From NCBI RefSeq assembly GCF_029945895.1, contig NZ_JAQSDL010000040.1:1-47638 (forward strand): 47,638 nucleotides of DNA. The letters are read 5' to 3'. The stretch is from Polaromonas sp. (GTDB lineage: Bacteria > Pseudomonadota > Gammaproteobacteria > Burkholderiales > Burkholderiaceae_C). A program made the position numbers and the translations under genes. Below, one piece after another: positions 46,036 through 47,638 of the stretch. Position 1 is the stretch's first letter, and each line of letters opens with the position of its first letter. The notes beneath the pieces were generated by a model, which saw only the letters and a program-made list of their open reading frames with translations, was not told the origin of the DNA and ran no database searches.

Positions 46036-46950
46036 TTACGGCGCCAGCGCCGTCCGCGCGGCGGCCAGGTCCCAGCCGGCCCAGCCGCAGCTCTTGAAAA
46101 GCACCGGCCCGGCTGGCCGTTGCGTTCCCTGGACCAGCACGTCCGCGAGTGTTGCAAAGCGGCCCACATCAAGCCCGGCCTGCAGCAGATCGCCCGCTTC
46201 ATGGCTGGCGTCGGCGGTGTCCACAAACACCGCGCCCTGCTGCGCAAAGTGACAACACAGGTCCGGCCCGAGCTCCACCATCTGCGGCGTGAAGGCGCCG
46301 ACCGCGCTGATGAAAGCATCCCGGCGCGGCAGCCTGTCAAGCACCACGCCATGCGCCGGGGTGCAGGTGACCGCCAGCGGGCAGTCGGCCAGCGCCGCGT
46401 TGGCGTCCCCGACTGCGCGGGCCTGCAGGCCCAGCGCCTGCGCGTGTTGCACCAGGGCCTGCGCACTGGAGCCGCTGCGCGAGGCGATCACGACTTCGCG
46501 GACCTGCAGGACTTCGGCAAAGGCTTCGAGGTGAGCCTTGCCCTGGACCCCGGCACCCACAATCAGCAGCGGCCCGCGGGTGTTGGGGGCCAGTCGCTGC
46601 GCCGCCAGCAGGGAGACGGCAGCGGTGCGCCGCGCTGTGACGGTCGGGCCGTCCAGCACCAGCCGGCGCTCGCCGCTGGCGATGTCAAACACCACCACAT
46701 CGCCCTGGATGGTCGCGCGCGCGGTTCCTGCATTGGCGGGCGTGAAGGTGATCAGTTTGGTCATGGCCACCCGGCTGTCCGAGGCTGGCATCACGAACAG
46801 GCTGCCGCCACCGGCCAGCGGCTGCACCAGACGCTGCGGGACCTGCACCGAGGCATCGCCCAGCAGGCGCACGATCTCCTGCAGCAAGGCAGGGTAGGGC
46901 AGGCGGGCCGCGGTCTGCGCGGCGCTCAGCAGGATGGGCACATCGGTCAT
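46036..46950 (-). CDS. ornithine cyclodeaminase/mu-crystallin family protein
   Basis: The 304-residue protein has the family N-terminal segment ('LFVMPASDSRVAMTKLITFTPANAG') and a Rossmann NAD(P) site 'LLIVGAGVQGKAHLEAF' (about residue 127), followed by 'EVVIASRSGSSAQALVQHA'. The family includes ornithine cyclodeaminase, alanine dehydrogenase and delta1-pyrroline-2-carboxylate reductase (LhpI type). I favour the last, without proof. The ATG at 46950 gives the family start 'MTDVPILLSAAQTAARLPY'. It is separate from the low-oxygen genes. Confidence 0.85.
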   Translation of the reverse strand: MTDVPILLSAAQTAARLPYPALLQEIVRLLGDASVQVPQRLVQPLAGGGSLFVMPASDSRVAMTKLITFTPANAGTARATIQGDVVVFDIASGERRLVLDGPTVTARRTAAVSLLAAQRLAPNTRGPLLIVGAGVQGKAHLEAFAEVLQVREVVIASRSGSSAQALVQHAQALGLQARAVGDANAALADCPLAVTCTPAHGVVLDRLPRRDAFISAVGAFTPQMVELGPDLCCHFAQQGAVFVDTADASHEAGDLLQAGLDVGRFATLADVLVQGTQRPAGPVLFKSCGWAGWDLAAARTALAP

Positions 46951-47132
46951 GGCTGGATGGTAAGCCAGCCTGTGCATGGCCAGTGCGTGAAGTCTGGGCG
47001 ACGTGTGCAAGGGTCGGTCAGGGGCTGTTCGCGGGAAGCGGTTTTATCCTACAGAGGCACGGGAAGTGCCCCGTGTTGCATGGCCGGGGTGCTTTCATAC
47101 CATCGAAACAGTCGTAACGAGGAGTCTGTTTC

Positions 47133-47504
47133 ATGTTTTCCACCCATCTGCCCCAAACCCATACCGTCCACCGTGAATATTTTTATCTGGGCGCCGGGGT
47201 GGTCCTGATTGCGAGCCTGCTGGCAGCCATTGCCATGGTGGCCAGTGGTGAAGTCAAAAAGGCCCAGGCGCGTGACTCCATGCTGGCCTCCCAGCAAACC
47301 GCGGTGGCTTATTGTGTGGAAACCCTGCGTGGTGCGGCCCTCAGCAACTGCATGCGGCACGCGCGGGCAGACATGTACAACGACGGTGCAAAGTCCACCC
47401 TGGCCGTCAATGAGCCGTCTGGCGCTGTGATGGCCGTCGGCCAGACCACCGCGCCTGCGAACAACATGGGCATGCTGCCGGTCTCCTTCCGCGCGGTTCG
47501 CTAA
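47133..47504 (+). CDS. small single-helix membrane protein, unknown function
   Basis: The 123-residue protein has a short polar N-terminus, one hydrophobic helix (about residues 18-40, 'YLGAGVVLIASLLAAIAMVASG') and a polar exterior part with two cysteines ('AVAYCVETL' and 'SNCMRHAR'). ACGAGGAG lies ten bases before the ATG. No family is recognised. A 182-base gap before it shows nothing beyond the ribosome site. Confidence 0.6.
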   Translation: MFSTHLPQTHTVHREYFYLGAGVVLIASLLAAIAMVASGEVKKAQARDSMLASQQTAVAYCVETLRGAALSNCMRHARADMYNDGAKSTLAVNEPSGAVMAVGQTTAPANNMGMLPVSFRAVR

Positions 47505-47603
47505 ACCCTGCTTTCTCCCTCCTGTTTTCCGGCAGGCATCGGTCTGCTGTGCGACAGGTTTCGGTTTGAGGAAGGAGCGCCGCCAGCGGTTAGCATTCCT
47601 TCC

Positions 47604-47638
47604 ATGAAGTTATCCCGCCTTTTTCAGCCCCGCAATCC
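47604..47638 (+). CDS. possible start of a further gene, cut by window end
   Basis: An ATG opens the frame 'MKLSRLFQPRN' and stays open to the last base. AGGAAGGAG at 47569-47577 is rather far upstream. Too little is present to name it. Confidence 0.35.
   Translation, partial: MKLSRLFQPRN

Overview
The window looks like a chromosomal segment of a betaproteobacterium of the order Burkholderiales, most likely family Comamonadaceae (Rhodoferax/Polaromonas/Acidovorax relatives). The reasons are high GC, codon use, protein repertoire (DUF3422 protein, CcoG/FixH layout, class I PHA synthase, FNR proteins of Btr type) and two tandem copies of a GC-rich 'cacttcgtgt...gcggcccggcggcgcga' intergenic repeat that I associate with that family. 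No rRNA, tRNA, phage, plasmid or CRISPR signal was seen.

Layout. (1) 1-2.6 kb: end of a cbb3 cytochrome oxidase operon (ccoP 3' end, ccoG, fixH, a small membrane protein), then an orphan phosphoribosyltransferase. (2) 3.3-9.65 kb: a low-oxygen signalling and stress block with two universal stress proteins, a tandem-PAS histidine kinase with its NarL/FixJ-type regulator, a lone receiver protein, an FNR protein and cbpA-cbpM. (3) 9.67-19.75 kb: a reactive-sulfur block. A BigR/SqrR-like ArsR repressor is divergent from a persulfide dioxygenase, an RND pump with adaptor, a sulfide:quinone oxidoreductase, a DUF2892 protein, an OsmC protein, a DUF3422 protein and a rhodanese. (4) katG (minus). (5) 22.5-34.9 kb: an 11-gene minus-strand run, in transcription order BON protein, Hsp20, ABC ATPase, FtsX permease, HlyD adaptor, APH/P-loop kinase fusion, AMP/thymidine phosphorylase, PRPP synthetase-like protein, quinone reductase, SLC13 permease and nitroreductase. 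(6) 35.2-41.2 kb: PHA synthase, phasin, a frameshifted DksA/TraR zinc-finger gene, an ADP-forming acyl-CoA synthetase/GNAT fusion and a third simple or tandem universal stress protein. (7) 41.17-41.44 kb: a MITE-like nested inverted repeat. (8) 41.4-47.6 kb: a second FNR protein divergent from hemN, a TauE/SafE protein, paired repeats, a beta-CASP nuclease, an ornithine cyclodeaminase-family enzyme and a small membrane protein.

How it fits together. The content (universal stress proteins, Hsp20, BON, PHA synthase and phasin, phosphorylase/PRPP enzymes, nitroreductase, ADP-forming acyl-CoA synthetase, PAS kinase, FNR) resembles the low-oxygen-activated (lxa) locus described in Burkholderia cenocepacia. 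FNR-type palindromes (TTGAT-N4-ATCAA and close variants) lie upstream of at least four transcription units: the first usp, the tandem usp, the acyl-CoA synthetase operon and hemN/fnr. I infer an FNR-governed microaerobic persistence island with an embedded sulfide/persulfide detoxification module. Identifications rest on motifs and recalled families; no database search was possible.
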